Shown piece by piece: positions 1-10,802 of a stretch of 64,000 nt of DNA. Source of the stretch: Cotesia glomerata (lineage: Eukaryota > Arthropoda > Insecta > Hymenoptera > Braconidae); contig NC_058159.1 in assembly GCF_020080835.1 (NCBI RefSeq), positions 8,122,001 to 8,186,000 of the forward strand, in the 5' to 3' direction. The notes beneath the pieces are model-generated. The model was not told the DNA's origin and searched no databases. It saw nothing but the letters and a program-made list of their open reading frames with translations. Position 1 is the first letter of the stretch. Every line of letters starts with the position of its first letter. The translations under genes and the position numbers were made by a program.

Positions 1-1417
1 ATTCAGTCTTTAAAATGCACTCGAAATCTGCATATATAATAAAGGGAACTTGATCTTTATATTTATAATTTTTAAAACTCAAAATCTTATCTTCATCTTT
101 CTCAGGTAATCTCATTCTAACCTTATTGAATTTTATACAGTCCAGCTGATGTTTCTGAAGTGACTTTTGAAATTTAAAATGACATAAGCAGCGATCACAG
201 AACCATAATTTTGAGTGTGAATCTGATATTTGCGATTTTACAAGTCGAGATAGATTTCTTATTAGAGCGAAGTGGAAAATTGTTTGAAAGTTTTCAAGGT
301 TTTCATAATTTATATAATTATCAGTATTTTTATCACCATAGAAACATCTTCCAGACTCTACCATTAGAAGATGAATTGTTTTTTTATCAGAGATATTATT
401 GCTTAAATATAATGGAACTATAATACTCTTATTTCTTTGATTATTTTTAACATCGACAATTTCTGTTTCTATACCATAAACATTTATTTTTAATTTATTT
501 AGTTTTTCGAATTTTGACACATCTTTCAAAGAAATCGGAAATTTTATACCTTTAAGATTAAACTTATCATCTAAATTTTTGTATGATGAAACACGATACG
601 GGTGATCTTTTGCAGGAAACAGCGCAGCTTTAATACACCACAAAAAACATTGCATATCCTTATTCTGAATGTTCAAGACACCACCTGTATCACTTATTTC
701 CTTTGGTAATGGAATGAACGTTGAAAAACCCCCGTGAATTGGAGCAAACCGGGAGATATTAACATCCAAGTTTATAACTTCACTTAAACTCCATCCAGAG
801 TTCTTTTCATTAAATTCCTCAATTTTTCGGAGAATAGTATTATAAACATCTTCTGCGAACCAATTTTTGATTGATGTTGAGAGTAAAATATCAACAGTTG
901 GAGTCTTAAAAGATTTATTCTCCTCAACTCGTTGATTATTTTTTGAATTTTCAAATTTGCATATTAAAGTTGTGCTTACTTTAATACTACCTTCAGTTTT
1001 TAGAGTAGTTTGAATTTTTTCGATAAGCATCTTTTTAGCATCATGTAGAAAGTTTCGTAAGTCAATATGACCCGCATTAATGATACTTCCGGTTTTTATG
1101 CGATTTTCAAAAGCATTCTCCAAATCTTGCCAGTGAATTGAATTATTAGTGTTCAATGGAGCACCAATCACTGCTCGGCTTAATTGCATGAATTTATTAC
1201 TATACCAGCATAAGAGCGAAATGTTGGCTTGGAGATTTTTCTTCTCAGAAACCCTGGTTCTGGGGTGAAGAATTAAATCGTTGAATTGTTGTCGAGTACC
1301 ATCGCAAATATCAATCCACTTTAAACATGTCTGTTCACCCACTGAATCAAGCTGAGACAATAATTCATATGCCTCAGCAATGGTTTTAAGAACATTATTA
1401 AATTCTGCTATAGACAT
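1..1417 (-). CDS. Protein-primed type B DNA polymerase, N-terminal part, runs off the window
   Basis: An uninterrupted frame of 472 codons starts at the ATG at 1417 and is still open at base 1, so the C-terminal palm is outside the window. Near residues 406-427 there is a Cys/His zinc-finger-like motif (CDRC, a 12-residue spacer, then H and C). About 35 residues later comes YADFEC, the Asp-x-Glu Exo I motif of the proofreading exonuclease of family B polymerases. Finger followed closely by YADFEC is the arrangement I know from polymerases of Polinton/Maverick-like and adintovirus-like elements in insects. The first 400 residues match the long, poorly characterised N-terminal region of those proteins. 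The expected role is replication of a linear element genome from a terminal protein. No frameshift or stop is visible, so this copy may be recent. Family assignment is good; element class is inferred. A (TA)n tract lies upstream at 1720-1743. Confidence 0.78.
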   Translation of the reverse strand, partial: MSIAEFNNVLKTIAEAYELLSQLDSVGEQTCLKWIDICDGTRQQFNDLILHPRTRVSEKKNLQANISLLCWYSNKFMQLSRAVIGAPLNTNNSIHWQDLENAFENRIKTGSIINAGHIDLRNFLHDAKKMLIEKIQTTLKTEGSIKVSTTLICKFENSKNNQRVEENKSFKTPTVDILLSTSIKNWFAEDVYNTILRKIEEFNEKNSGWSLSEVINLDVNISRFAPIHGGFSTFIPLPKEISDTGGVLNIQNKDMQCFLWCIKAALFPAKDHPYRVSSYKNLDDKFNLKGIKFPISLKDVSKFEKLNKLKINVYGIETEIVDVKNNQRNKSIIVPLYLSNNISDKKTIHLLMVESGRCFYGDKNTDNYINYENLENFQTIFHFALIRNLSRLVKSQISDSHSKLWFCDRCLCHFKFQKSLQKHQLDCIKFNKVRMRLPEKDEDKILSFKNYKYKDQVPFIIYADFECILKTE

Positions 1418-2040
1418 GTTTGATGTATATATTTTATACGTTAGACGTGAACACTGTCAAGTTATACGGTAAACTAATGAATTTGGAATCAAAATCATTC
1501 AATTTATACGTTTTCTTTTTATAGATAAGAATTGAGGAATTTTTGATAGAAACAATTGATACAATTGCTAGCTTTCACTTTGGGTGAGTCACATAAAAAA
1601 TAACAAAAATATCTATAAATTGTTAATCAAAAATAGATAAAGTTACTAATTTTTAAATCACTTAAAGGATCCAAGTAAATATATTTCTAAGCTAAAAATC
1701 ATAAATAAATAAAAAATTTATATATATATATATATATATATATGTATCTATTTTTTATGCAATAAGTATTTATATATATTGTAAGCGTAAGTAGAAAACG
1801 ATGTAATGTACATAATCCTAAGTAAATAAAGTAATGATGGGATAAGTACATTTGAACATAACGTCTAGGTATAATTACATTCTAATGAAGGGTTATACAA
1901 AAATTTTTATATTTCGTTTTAACAATCTACTCGTTTTTAATGATAAGTGGAATTAAAGTATTTTTTTAATGATAAATACAAAATAAACAATGATGATAAG
2001 AGCTAAAAAAAAAATATTATGACGTGAACATAATTTTTTT

Positions 2041-2250
2041 CGATTTTATAACAAATTGTAAGCGAACTTAATTTTAAGGGTGAACTTAATTAAAAAAAAT
2101 TATCAAGCTCGCATACGTCATTTCATATTAGTATGTAAATTTTTTCGATTTTATAACAAATTGTAAGCGAACTTAATTTTAAGGGTGAACTTAATTAAAT
2201 AAAAATTATCAAGCTCGCATACGCTAATTCATATAAGTATGTAAATTTTT
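2041..2250. repeat. Two-copy direct repeat, period 105 bp
   Basis: The segment beginning CGATTTTATAACAAATTGTA at 2041 recurs almost unchanged at 2146, and each copy runs through AAGCTCGCATACG. The pair lies between the divergently transcribed polymerase gene and the five-exon gene, so it may sit in their shared upstream region. It could equally be a local slippage duplication. Confidence 0.85.
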
Positions 2251-2942
2251 TATTTTTTTTAGCTATGTATTTTTTATGTATTTTTAATATATTTCGAGAT
2301 ATATATTATTTATATTTTTTTTTCATGGGGGGATGCTTATGATTATTGAATAGTTATTTAAAATCAAAAATTAGTTTGAAAAACTATGAATTTAAACAAC
2401 CGCAAAAACATGAAAATTATTATTATAATTATGTTTGTAGGTGGAGTTAAATTTGGTAAATAGGTGCGACAAGTAAGTCTCTAACTAAGATTTTCACTCC
2501 TTCCTTAAAAATTTCCTTTGGAGCTTAACGCTGATTTGATGATTAGTGTTGAGGATAGTTTTTGTAAATTGTGGTGTGGGAAAACCTTTAAAAGGATCAT
2601 GCATTATGATGATGTTTACTGTTTCCCGTGAATTTTTTGAGTGGACATCTATTTTAAACCCCGCGTTGCAGTTTAGACTTTGACATCACATACCACAGTT
2701 TTTATAGATCTATTGATAGCGCTTATTTCCACTTTTGATTTATTACAAGTGCTTATTTATTCAAAGTTTTGTTAATTCTAAATATTTCAAAGCGAGTTTT
2801 TAATTATAACAAAAAAGTGTTTCATTATTATTTTTTTGAAGCTATTTTTTTAATCGAGGTAAGTTGTGTTTTTCCATTTTGTATTTCAAGTATCGAATAC
2901 ATAGTATTATTACCTTAAATATTGTTATTTCTCTTCCAGATC

Positions 2943-3418
2943 ATGGTTTTAAAAATCGAAAGATGTTTTATACCTTCAGCATGGATGGCAGCTGGAGATT
3001 TATTGAAAATATTTAACTATATAAATAATATATTGGTATTAATAAGTAATTCGACATTGGGGGTGGGTGATGAGTTGCTTAAGAAGGAGAACGTGTTCGA
3101 GCATGTTTTTATGCTTGGAAATGTACCCGCTCTCCTTACTGAAACCAAAGACGGGTTTCGGTGGTTTCGAAGAATGGATGATGATGATGATGATAATGAT
3201 TATTATTATAATACCATGCGAATGTATAATTTTATTACTAATTCGACGGAATGTAATACAAATTATGGATCATCATCATCATCAACATTAGCGTCACCAT
3301 CATCAGGTAAAAATAATAACTTTAAATATAATTATTTTTGAAAAAATATTAAAATATAATTATTTTTGAATTTTTTATAAAAATTTTTTACTTTTTAGAT
3401 TTCATATCTTGGTTACCG

Positions 3419-3463
<45 letters not shown>

Positions 3464-4306
3464 CAACCATCATCACCATCAAAGTGGTATGATGAAGTGA
3501 TGGAAACTGATGAGGAGAGTTTGCACTATTCTCCTGACAGTGATGATCATATCAGGAGTATGTTCAATGATCATCAACAGTTGCCATCACCAAGCTATGA
3601 TGATGATGAAGCGATTGTGTTGGATAATAACAATTTTGATTATGCGCCTGATGATGATGAGCTGATTAGGAGAATATATAATGAGGATGCACCCCATGAT
3701 AATAACCTGATGGCTAATTTCCAACCTATAAGAACCTCAACGCCTTTAACATTCGAGGGGGAACCAACATCATTTCTTTGGAGTACTAAACCTGAACTTT
3801 GGTTATCATCATCATCATCATCAACATCGGTATCATCATCCTCATTGTCATCACCATTGTCATTAACATCATCGTCATCAGCAGGTAAAAATAATTTGAT
3901 TATTCATTACAATTTTTTAATTTAAATTTCTGATATCGGAAAATTGTTTTTTATTTTCAGACTCTATATCCAACCCATTATCATCACAACAACCAACAGC
4001 ATCATCATCATCATCCGGTAAATTAATATCTTCAAAATTTATTATTAAGTATGATTATTTTTCAAAATAAAAAATTTTTTCTTTTTAGATTCCATGGATT
4101 ATTTCCAGCAACAATTTGTTATTGCGGAGCAGCAGCGCGAGCTGCGAAGATTGAGCGATTACAATAGACAGCTACAGGATCAGTTGGAGGAATTCCAACG
4201 AAGAAATCTACAACAGGAGACATCGATAATGATGCTGAATCAGCAGGTGCTGCAGTTGATGTGGGAAAATGGACAATACTTCAATCTACTGCAGCCTCAA
4301 CTTTAA
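2943..4306 (+). CDS. Five-exon gene for an acidic, polyserine-rich protein with a coiled-coil tail (about 374 aa)
   Basis: A non-coding first exon ends at 2858 (donor GAG|GTAAGT) and splices to 2940, and ATG follows at 2943. Coding exons are 2943-3306, 3399-3884, 3961-4017 and 4089-4306 (stop). All borders are GT/AG and all three internal introns (70-92 bp) are phase 1, so the frame stays open throughout. Each internal exon starts with Asp plus F/S-I/M and ends in a polyserine run encoded by (TCA)n just before the donor. The second coding exon contains two related acidic units, one around SPDSDDHIRSMFND and one around APDDDELIRRIYNED. The last exon is a Gln/Leu-rich amphipathic helix, probably a coiled coil, without a basic DNA-contact region. 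Acidic and Ser-rich modules plus a zipper-like tail would suit a transcriptional co-activator, but that is a guess. AATAAA follows at about 4440. I do not recognise the family. Confidence 0.7.
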
Positions 4307-4376
4307 AAAAATTAAACATTTTTCCTTTTTATCTTAAAAATATATATGTAATCATTTGATAGAATTATTGTAATGT

Positions 4377-4393
4377 TAATAATAATAATAATC

Positions 4394-4424
<31 letters not shown>

Positions 4425-4433
4425 GAATAATAA
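4377..4433. repeat. (AAT)n microsatellite
   Basis: Imperfect trinucleotide array in the 3' flank of the five-exon gene. It overlaps the probable polyadenylation region. Confidence 0.8.
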
Positions 4434-4674
4434 TTTTGTAATAAAATTTTATACTTTAGTTGGATAATCAATAAAAAATGAAAATATATAAATTAATTAA
4501 CTATGCTATTTTATAAAAATTAGTGATAATATAAATAAATATAATCATAATTATAGTTTGTAGAAAAAATAATTTGAAAAAAATATTAAAATTAACTTAG
4601 GAATGTTGAAAGAATAATGAAAGTAAGTTTGACTGGTAATGTAGACTGCTACTTTATTAATTAACAATAAATGT

Positions 4675-5007
4675 TTACTGTACATTATCTTCAGAATTAT
4701 TATTTTCAATAAATTCAAATTTATTGTATTGACCTCCATGGTAAAGGAGGATCAATTTATTTTGATGGATAAGCTTAGTGAGTAGCTCTAGTGATGATGG
4801 ATTCTTTTGAATTTCAGTTGTGGCTCGTTTGGGTAAATATACAGCAAATTCAGCATCCAATGACGCGATGACGCTTTCTCCAAATTTAGTTGTAATCATT
4901 TTAAGTCCAGTGACTAAATACTCCTGATTGAGAGTGAGTTCTGACATTTTCTTTTTTGGCAGAATGTCTTTTAAAGTTGCTGCGTTGTTGATAGCTGAGA
5001 AATCCAT
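4675..5007 (-). CDS. Small putative OB-fold (ssDNA-binding-like) protein, 110 aa
   Basis: The ORF begins MDFSAINNAATLKDILPKKK and ends in TAA, with AATAAA about 15 bp downstream on the minus strand. Upstream, a donor (GTGT|GTAAGT, near 5092) and an acceptor (TTTCTGTTTAG, near 5015) bracket a likely 5'-UTR intron. The pattern is a short N-terminal lead, then alternating strand-like segments (EYLVTGLKMITTKFGESVIA, FAVYLPKR) and a C-terminal LILLYHGGQYNKFEF. This resembles a family of roughly 100-130 aa insect proteins that I remember as multicopy and associated with type B polymerase elements. The strand pattern and size fit an OB-fold single-strand DNA-binding protein. That function is inferred, not shown. 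It lies 3.3 kb from the polymerase gene on the same strand, so it may be a replication accessory of the same element. Confidence 0.55.
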   Translation of the reverse strand: MDFSAINNAATLKDILPKKKMSELTLNQEYLVTGLKMITTKFGESVIASLDAEFAVYLPKRATTEIQKNPSSLELLTKLIHQNKLILLYHGGQYNKFEFIENNNSEDNVQ

Positions 5008-6032
5008 GATTAACTAAACAGAAAATTATTTATAAAACTCTAGAATGGGGAATAGGATAATTTAAATAACTAATTGTAAATATATACTTACACACTAAGT
5101 TATGATAGAAATGCTAAATAATAAGTCAAAAAGTAATCAGCTATTTAACACAACACTTATTTTTAAACTTAATAGAGAAAAACTGTATATCACCACTCGA
5201 ACTTTTAGAACTGTGAAGTTTCAAAATTTGATTAAGCTCTTATAGCTAGAATCCCCACCAAAAATAGATGAAATTTAGGGGGTATTTGTTATTAAAAATG
5301 AGTCACAAAGCTGATAAGCTGATCAACAATTTGATAAAATAACTAATTTTTCAAAGAAATGATAACTAATTGTAAAAGAATGCCGATGAATAAATAGATT
5401 AAATGAATTTTTGGGGGGAGAAAGTTACTGACTCATAACGATAAGAAAATTTATTAGATAACAATTGTTCATAAGATGAATATTTCTAAAATATAAAGAT
5501 AAAATTGATTAAATAATAAAATAGAAAGTTTGTATTTATAATGACTAATATAAGATAAGATAAGAATAGTTATTAGATAAAAATTATTATTAAAAAAACT
5601 AATATAATAACTTAAAAATTAATAAAACACCCCCTCCAAATATAACGAATAATAAAATTCAAAAGTATCCGCCCCCCACCTTCGCGCAAGGCCCCCAAAA
5701 CTAGCGCCCTCTATTAATAGATCAAAGCACACAGCCGGTAAGGCAAACCGACTGCAGATGAACGCAGCGCAGGTAAAGAAGATTACCAGCAGAGGCTAAA
5801 CCGACTGCAGATAAAAATCAGTGGTCGGTAAAGAAGATTACATCAAATTACCGACAGAGGGTACACAACTCGTCGTAGTTCCGGGTGGCGACCGCTAGGT
5901 GGCGCTCGGAGTTGGCCTCTAACTCCCCCTGTTTAACTACTGATCATTCTTACCTGTACTAGGGACACACATAGAAAAATTTTCAGCTTTTATAAAAATC
6001 CGAAGGTCTGGCACTCATGGGCTCTTGGACTA
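5008..6032. other. Non-coding spacer with a GC-richer island
   Basis: The first 620 bp are AT-rich and featureless apart from the 5'-UTR intron of the neighbouring small gene. From about 5665 to 5930 the base composition rises sharply. Two short words are each repeated there: AAACCGACTGCAGAT-like at about 5746 and 5800, and GGTAAAGAAGATTAC at about 5772 and 5833. No ORF or RNA gene is evident. It may be part of another mobile element or a regulatory block of the cluster. Confidence 0.5.
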
Positions 6033-6888
6033 TTACGTGTTTATTGAGAATTTTATTTGATAAATACCCCAAAAGCCATTATTTGGTTCAAAATTCAAAT
6101 TTGTCCCAGCTAACAATGCCTTAGCCAATGCTAATGGCCCACAGCATTGAAAAAGTCGAGCTTTGCCGTCAGTGTTGTTCTCTACTAAACAGTTATTTTT
6201 GTCCACTGAGTGAGAGTTAAAAAGGAAAAAATGTTGGTCGTCCGAATGTGGCGAATAAAGATATTTAAATTCCACAGTTTTTCCTTGAGTAATAAACAGA
6301 AATCCTGAGCTTTTTTCAATCTTTGGTAGAACTTCTTGGATAATATTCTTATATAAGTAGCTTAAAGGATTTTGCGTGAGCAATGACCCATAACACACAT
6401 CATTTTTTTGAGCTATTACCACAAGCTGATCATTAATTATAAAATTTGATTATAATTCATCTATATTCAGCATATCTTTAGATAAAATAGGAATTTCATA
6501 ATCAAATTCGGATATTTTACTGTTTAAATTAGCAATATGTGGTTAGCTTTAGAAGTATTCCTTGAAAAATTAAGTATTGTTGTATGGTCTATGTAGATTT
6601 GATTAATGTGTGCGCAGATCGATTTTTAATTTTATTCCAACATAGTTGTTGAGAAAAATTTGTATTTTAGTAATTATTCTCATTATAATAGTAAATAATA
6701 GAACATTACCTAGGACGAGAAAATGGTATCAATAATTCACCGTTGTCACGCTCTTTTAAGTTAAAAGCATGCACATGATGAATGAACATTTGAGCAATTG
6801 GAGGGAATGGTCGACCTGTAAATTTTTTGACATTCTTATCCAAATCAACACGTCTCCTTTTTTTAGGCGGGAATTCGTGAGAGCTCAT
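6033..6888 (-). pseudogene. Two-exon gene with one in-frame stop; C-terminal part resembles a viral/transposon cysteine-protease module
   Basis: Exon 1 runs 6888-6710, starting with ATG and encoding a basic PPKKRRR nuclear-localisation-like stretch near residue 7. It ends at a CCTAG|GTAATG donor (phase 2). Exon 2 starts at 6519 after TTTAAACAG, keeps the frame, and reaches TAA at 6450-6452, giving 82 aa. In the same frame, immediately past this TAA, the sequence stays open for another 138 codons to 6033. That downstream part contains FLFNSHSVDKNN, which resembles the [FL]DSHS histidine box of OTU-like and herpesvirus-tegument-type (C76-like) proteases carried by large insect transposons; here Asp is replaced by Asn. 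I see no catalytic Cys block. The simplest reading is one gene with a single nonsense mutation. The alternatives are an 82-aa functional protein with a dead neighbour, or stop readthrough. Confidence 0.5.
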
Positions 6889-7071
6889 TTTTAAAGATTC
6901 TTGAAAGCGTAAGAGAAAAGATAATATTAGATGTATATGAATGTCTAACGCTGAAGTTAAAGCCAATATTAATGAAGTATGTATACGAAGAAATTCTATG
7001 CTACGCATCATAGATAAAAATATTAGTTTAAAAAGATAGTATTTACATTTCGTGTAGAAAATTGAACACAT

Positions 7072-8582
7072 TTTTAAAAATCATGCAAATTAATTTTAAA
7101 GTGCAAATTAAAAAAAAATATTTTTTTTATAAAAAAAAATTGGCTATAAAAATTCCGAGCATTATGAGATGTCTGCTTATTTCAATATCATAAAAATTCA
7201 TCAATTTTAATCAAATTTAAATGTGAAATTTTTCAACCTAAAAAGTTTCAAATTGACAAAAATGTTCTAAATTTTTTAGATGTCACAAGACGATTAGTTC
7301 TAGAGTAGAAAAAGTGATTAACTATTTAATTTTGCTCGAGTAGTCGTGATAAGTTTCGATAAAAGTAAGTGATGTGAGTAAATCGTGCATAATAATAAAG
7401 TTAGCCGACATTTAAAATTTTTTTATTTTGCTTCATTTATTAAATTATAGTCAAAAGATATTTTTTAAAAATTGCACTTATAGTTTTTGAAGTTTTTAAC
7501 AAATGAAAAAAATTTTTTGTAACAATTCTTTAATAAAAAAAATCATAAAATTTTTTCGATGTCGGCTAACTTTATTTTCATAAATCGTGCAAGGTAATTA
7601 AATGAATAAATTATTAATAAATAAAAATATTATTTTTGATTCATTATGACATGATCGAAAATAATGGTTGTAGTTAATAAGAGACGAATAAAAATCACAA
7701 TTATAAAAGAAGAAAAGAAATTTTTTTTACAAGTTTGTTTGATCTCATTATTGGTAATATTTATTCATTATTTGTGAATGTTAAAAAAAAATAATTTTTT
7801 TCACGTAGATTATAAAAATTTTGACAACAATCAAAGGGGTTCCACGGAAGAAGAACCTAATTTTCGTCCCATAACGTTAAAATAATTCAATTATTACACT
7901 TCTTTTTAGTTTTGTGACAAAAAATCAAAAAAATTAAAGAGTGTCACCGATAAATAGCCATTGAATGGATTTGGGATAATCCCTATGTAGATATATTGAT
8001 TTTTTTAATTCATAAGTAAATTAATAAACAAATTTCACAAAGGTCATAATGAGTTATAAAATACTGAAAGTAGCCGACGTTTCTAATTTTTTTGTTTCTT
8101 TTCATGTTTTAAACTGCAACAAAAAAAATCTTTCAAAAATTGCACTTGAAGTTTTTCAATTTTTTGAAAAATGAAATTTTATTTCTTTTTTTTTTTAGTA
8201 ATAAATTTATCAAAAAAAAAAAAAAAAATTCAAAAAATTTATAAATATCGAAAAACTTAATTTTTATATGAGTAATTAAAATTTCCATAATCATCTATAT
8301 ATTTAATAAAAATCATCCAAAAATTGCGCATGAATCTTTAAAAAAATAAATTTTTCCCGAGCTTCGTGAGCAGTGACTTTCAATAGACGCCAGATTCAGC
8401 CTAATGCTCAATTAAGATTTTTTCATAACTAAAAAAATTGTTAAAAATGACTCACAAACTTTCAAGGTGAAGAAAGAACTTTCGAAAAATTGTAAAAACA
8501 ATGACGAATTTAAAGAAAATAATTACGAATAGCTACAAATAACTACAAATAGAAAAAAAAAAAGTAATTACAAAAAATTAGA
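7072..8582. other. AT-rich non-coding stretch with a small hairpin element
   Basis: No coding signal is visible. Positions 7397-7580 are flanked by inverted copies of AAAGTTAGCCGACAT (left) and ATGTCGGCTAACTTT (right), which looks like a MITE of about 180 bp. A diverged single arm (AGTAGCCGACGTTT) recurs near 8072. The rest is homopolymer-rich sequence. Confidence 0.6.
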
Positions 8583-9532
8583 CGGCGAAAAAAATTTTGC
8601 TATAGGAACTCTATAGTAGTTAGTTGTAAAAAGTTCCAGTAGGTTAACGTTTTCTTATGGTAACAATACCGTTTGGCTCCTGCAACTCTACATCGTTGAG
8701 CTCTGAGAGCTAAACGTTATTTACCTCTCACAACTCTACAGGATCGTTCTGAGACTATAACAAATTTTTGGCAGTCTGATTAATAATTTTTTTTACGATT
8801 TAGCAATGATAATTTAATAAATAAATGCGACAGAACGAATTTATATTGCCAACAATAATTGTATATGACAAATAAGAATAGTATTATGATAGAAATAGAA
8901 TAATAATAGAACTTATATTACAAATAAAAATTATTTGTAAAAAAAAAATATGGTCGTCACAAAATTATCTTATTTTCTTGATTATATTAATAAATATTGG
9001 ACATAAAATCACCGTATATGCACAAGAAAAGATAAATAAACGAAAACAAATTTTATTTTGTGTTAAATGGGGTCTTTTGAATGTATTCCAATAACTTATT
9101 ACTTATCACAATATATTCAACTAATAAATTTAATTAACAGTCACTGCAAATGAACCTTGAAAAACCACAAATACAAAACTGTTCTAACGAAATTCAATTT
9201 GACAAAAAAAAACCTATTTCCTTAAATAAATAAACTGGAAACTTAATTGTCCTCATATATTTTTAATAATATGGATGAGTAACAAAATGATTCTGTCATT
9301 TTAGAAGGTTATGAAATATGTCAGCGCACTCCACTACTGCGCAACGTAGGGCGCTCCCAACTATACCGTTTGGCTCTGAGAACAATCCCGTAGAGCTCTG
9401 AGAGCTCAACAACATTGAGTTATCAGAACTAAATAACATTATGTTACTGTAACTCTACAACGAATAGTAAACTGTGTATAGTTGTGGTAACTCTACAGTT
9501 AGGTTACCAGAACGAAATTTTTTTTTCCGTGT
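8583..9532. mobile_element. MITE-like element, copy 1 of an inverted pair
   Basis: One end reads about CGGCGAAAAAAATTTTGC and the other, on the opposite strand, CACGGAAAAAAAAATTTCG. The whole block is the reverse complement of 52441-53404. It carries conserved inner segments with palindromic GAGCTCTGAGAGCTC-like words and TTGGGAGCGCCCTACG, but no ORF. Non-autonomous DNA transposon is the likely class; the superfamily is not determinable by eye. Confidence 0.75.
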
Positions 9533-9847
9533 ACTATAGACCACGGCCCTTGGCTACTTGTAAAATAAATCTCTTTTCCAATTTTTATTATTTTCTACGA
9601 ACAAGATCTCGTTAAATTACATACTAATAAAAATGCAAAATGTTTGTACGTACCAAATTAACTGCTTTCAATGATTATAACGACATAAACCTATATGTTC
9701 AAATCCATATAAACTTTATATAAAAAAAAAGAAGTATTTGCACAGAGAGTAGTTTAAGTAACACTAGCACATGTACACCAACAACAAAATCACATAATTA
9801 TTTACACAATGAAGATTAGAAACAATGCACTATAATATATATATTTA

Positions 9848-9923
<76 letters not shown>

Positions 9924-10495
9924 AATTGTAAGTTAATAAATAAAAAAAAATAAATAAATAAATATCTACACAAACATCATAGCCAAAAAATGATTATTAA
10001 TAACGCAATATTTACACAAAAAACTGTAGAGCAAAAATAAATAAAAGTTAAATAAACAAAAATATACACAAACGTAATCAACAAAGCATAAGCAACAATA
10101 AATTGTGGTTAGCGATAAAACATAAAGATTTTATTCCAGTAATAAGGTGATGTGACTCCCTTGAAGAATAATTCCTGACGGACAATGTTAACACTAGTCG
10201 CGGGTTAAACAGCCGAGTAACAATGCGTAACAAAGAAACACCAGAGTAAAGTATTGAGAGATTCGGATATTAGTGGTGAGAACAATAGCAATCGGTTAGT
10301 GAGAGAACGCTGCACTCTCATTGGCTTAGAGAAACTGATCCGTTAGTTTACGATTGGCGGATTTGCTTCTCGCAATGGTGGATTTACAGAGAAAGAAATG
10401 TTTTTATTTTTTTTTTGTCAACAGACTTAGATAAATACAAAAATTATTAAGTATAACCGACGCAATCTCTCTCTCTCTCTTTCCATCTTTTGTTT

Positions 10496-10587
<92 letters not shown>

Positions 10588-10802
10588 TTATTTTAAGAAA
10601 GGTTGAAATCTTAATCATGAAGTTAAGCCCTAGTAATAAAAATTGATATAATTATATATGAATTTAATTAAATAAAAATGTAAATTTTATTCAAAAAAAT
10701 TTCGTAAATTTTTTTTTTTTTTTAAGATTATAGTTATGTATAAAAAATCGCCTGATAATCATTATCTAAAATTATGTGAAAGTAAATAAATAACATAATT
10801 AT
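9533..10802. other. Non-coding, with two long (TA)n tracts
   Basis: (TA)n runs occupy about 9838-9919 and 10510-10579, the second preceded by a (CT)n tract at 10468-10508. Between them, 10130-10390 is less repetitive and less AT-rich but holds no ORF of note. No element boundary could be placed. Confidence 0.7.

Noticed and set aside
211..423. Plus-strand frame of 70 codons
   Set aside because: It is antisense to the intact type B polymerase frame.
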